Below are positions 63,072 through 64,000 of a stretch of DNA of 64,000 bases, piece after piece. The notes under the pieces are model-generated. The model made no database searches. It was given only the letters and a program-made list of their open reading frames with translations, and was not told where the DNA came from. How positions within the stretch are numbered: position 1 is the first letter of the stretch; each line of letters opens with the position of its first letter. The position numbers and the translations under genes are program-made. The DNA comes from HOT-345 sp963531535. GTDB taxonomy: Bacteria > Patescibacteriota > Gracilibacteria > Absconditabacterales > Absconditicoccaceae. The stretch spans positions 1 through 64,000 of the forward strand of contig CAUSGX010000005.1 in assembly GCA_963531535.1 (NCBI GenBank). The letters are read 5' to 3'.

Positions 63072-64000
63072 TTAGTCAAAACTTTTTCTGAGGAAGGAAA
63101 AATAACTATCGTATTCGTCATGATTTTTGCAAAACTTCTCAACAGTAAATTCTCCATCCTGCTTTATGAGAAAAATTCTGGCACTTCATCAGACTTTGAT
63201 AGCAAAGATACTCTGGGATTTTTTTTCTGGAGATTGGAAATCAATAGCAGCTCATAAAAGGAGCTCTCTATTGACTTTCTGCTCTCAGAATTCGAGGATT
63301 TCTTTTCTGAATCTCTCTCTATTAGTAAAAGTATAGCCACATTTCTCTAGCTGATCTAGTACATAGCCTGCGATTTCTTCTGGAGTTTCAAGATTAGGAA
63401 CTCAGGATTCTTGTTTTCTTTGTGGCTGGATTGTTTCTTTGACTTCTGGAGTGATGATATCTTCTGATTTCTGGAGTATATTCGTATTAGGCTTGTTTCC
63501 CTCTCTAATGATCTCTATTTCAAGCTGATCAACCAAATCGAGGAATCTTCACTCATCTTTAGCTTTGATAAGAGGATTTTCTCCTGAAAGGTAATCACTT
63601 GTCTTCAATGGTTTTTTATTTTTCTTGAGTCTAGAGAGACGATTTTTGAGTTGCTTTTTTTCTTGTGATGTGAGATCGAAATTGCTGATCTCCTCTTGAA
63701 TTTTCTCATCAAGGGCTTTATCTTCTGGACTTCCTCCTACTTCATCAATAATAGAGGTAATTTCTAATTTGGGAGCAGATTCAGTATTGCCCATTTTTTT
63801 GCCTTTTTGCTTCTGTGTAGAGGAGTTGATTTTCCTGAGATATTTTTCATGAATCTCTTTTCTAATCATTTGAAAGAAATACTCAGGAAAGACTCTTTCT
63901 ATTTCAGATTTTGACTTTTCTAACGCTCTTATAGCGTATCCAAGTGCAAGATCTCTGATATCTGGTGAGGAGTCAAATGCACCATAAAGTTGCTCCTTTC
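63072..64000 (-). CDS. Hypothetical protein, N-terminally truncated by the window edge
   Basis: An open frame enters at the window edge and ends at TAA 63072-63074, at least 309 codons, with about seven UGA glycines including a Gly-Gly pair encoded TGA TGA (KVGGSARIF). The upper part is charged and helical (LTSQEKKQLKNRLSRLKKN); the C-terminal 110 residues look like a small folded domain (IAGYVLDQLEKCGYTFTNRE, FLIKQDGEFTVEKFC). Not recognised. In style it resembles the long hypothetical at the left edge, but I could not align them by eye. It ends at a motif-built terminator. Confidence 0.8.

Noticed and set aside
1..64000. tRNA, rRNA, CRISPR arrays, transposases, integrases
   Set aside because: No T-loop/acceptor pairs, rRNA-like conserved stretches, regular spacer repeats or DDE/tyrosine recombinase signatures were seen by eye; a covariance-model search would be decisive.

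Overview
The window is a gene-dense, AT-rich bacterial chromosome segment that makes sense only if UGA is read as glycine (translation table 25). Under the standard code most genes break into fragments. With UGA read as Gly, conserved glycines reappear: EF-G DTPGHVDF, a P-loop GKTGTGKST, a lipase GHSLGG whose two glycines are consecutive UGA codons, the FtsW SHGG motif and the TrpRS LTG motif. Every gene whose end I could place stops at TAA or TAG, never TGA. This code is known from Candidatus Absconditabacteria (SR1) and Gracilibacteria (BD1-5), ultra-small episymbiotic or predatory Patescibacteria/CPR bacteria. I cannot separate the two lineages from this window. I saw no rRNA, tRNA, CRISPR array, transposase or phage module.

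Layout. 1-2661 (-): a long hypothetical protein (partial) and a small partner. 2942-8568: fusA, a small membrane protein (-), argS, lspA and a DUF3127-like OB-fold protein. 8724-10655: two lipoproteins and a DKNYY-like membrane-anchored protein. 10717-12167 (-): a membrane protein and a FemAB-like protein. 12330-14903: isochorismatase-like protein, methyltransferase, dnaA. 14989-20531: HTH protein (-), trpS, HAD-like protein, a small hypothetical (-), valS. 20592-23103: class 3 lipase and membrane protein (-), divergent from a methyltransferase. 23302-33162: a two-domain peptidoglycan hydrolase (M23 + NlpC/P60), ackA, hemW-like, obg, C39-like peptidase, rlmH and a 724-residue unknown. 33188-41573 (-): 5'-3' exonuclease, unknown, ftsW/rodA, uvrC, an SLH-domain surface protein and a 7TM protein. 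41764-48941 (+): a peptidoglycan-binding-like coiled-coil protein, a conjugation-type ATPase fused to an S1 domain, an exported protein and a thioredoxin-fold lipoprotein. 49051-57042 (-): a conjugation-type ATPase, four paralogous TPM-domain membrane proteins with one polytopic membrane protein between them, and LemA. 57183-59678 (-): phosphodiester glycosidase-like protein and sufB. 59916-61955: site-2 protease (rseP) and CAP/SCP protein. 62030-64000 (-): ruvB and a partial hypothetical.

The informational core (fusA, argS, trpS, valS, obg, rlmH, dnaA, uvrC, ruvB) is mixed with a large envelope and secretion inventory (lspA, rseP, ftsW, FemAB, M23/NlpC, SLH, CAP, lipase, C39, two conjugation-type ATPases, TPM/LemA). 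That fits an attached or predatory life with a remodelled surface. Regulation looks conventional: several near-consensus sigma70 promoters (TTGACA ... TATAAT) and many strong intrinsic terminators with AACCTGA/TCAGGTT stems. Shine-Dalgarno sequences are mostly absent.

Main points for a second look: (1) the code itself and the near absence of UGA from fusA and several small genes; (2) a palindromic motif AAATCWGATTT, whose 9-bp core I found 24 times, often at the 5' ends of secreted-protein genes where it encodes Lys-Ile-Gly; (3) the ATPase-TPM(x4)-LemA cluster; (4) the ATPase-S1 fusion; (5) a DnaA with an altered DnaA-box recognition signature.
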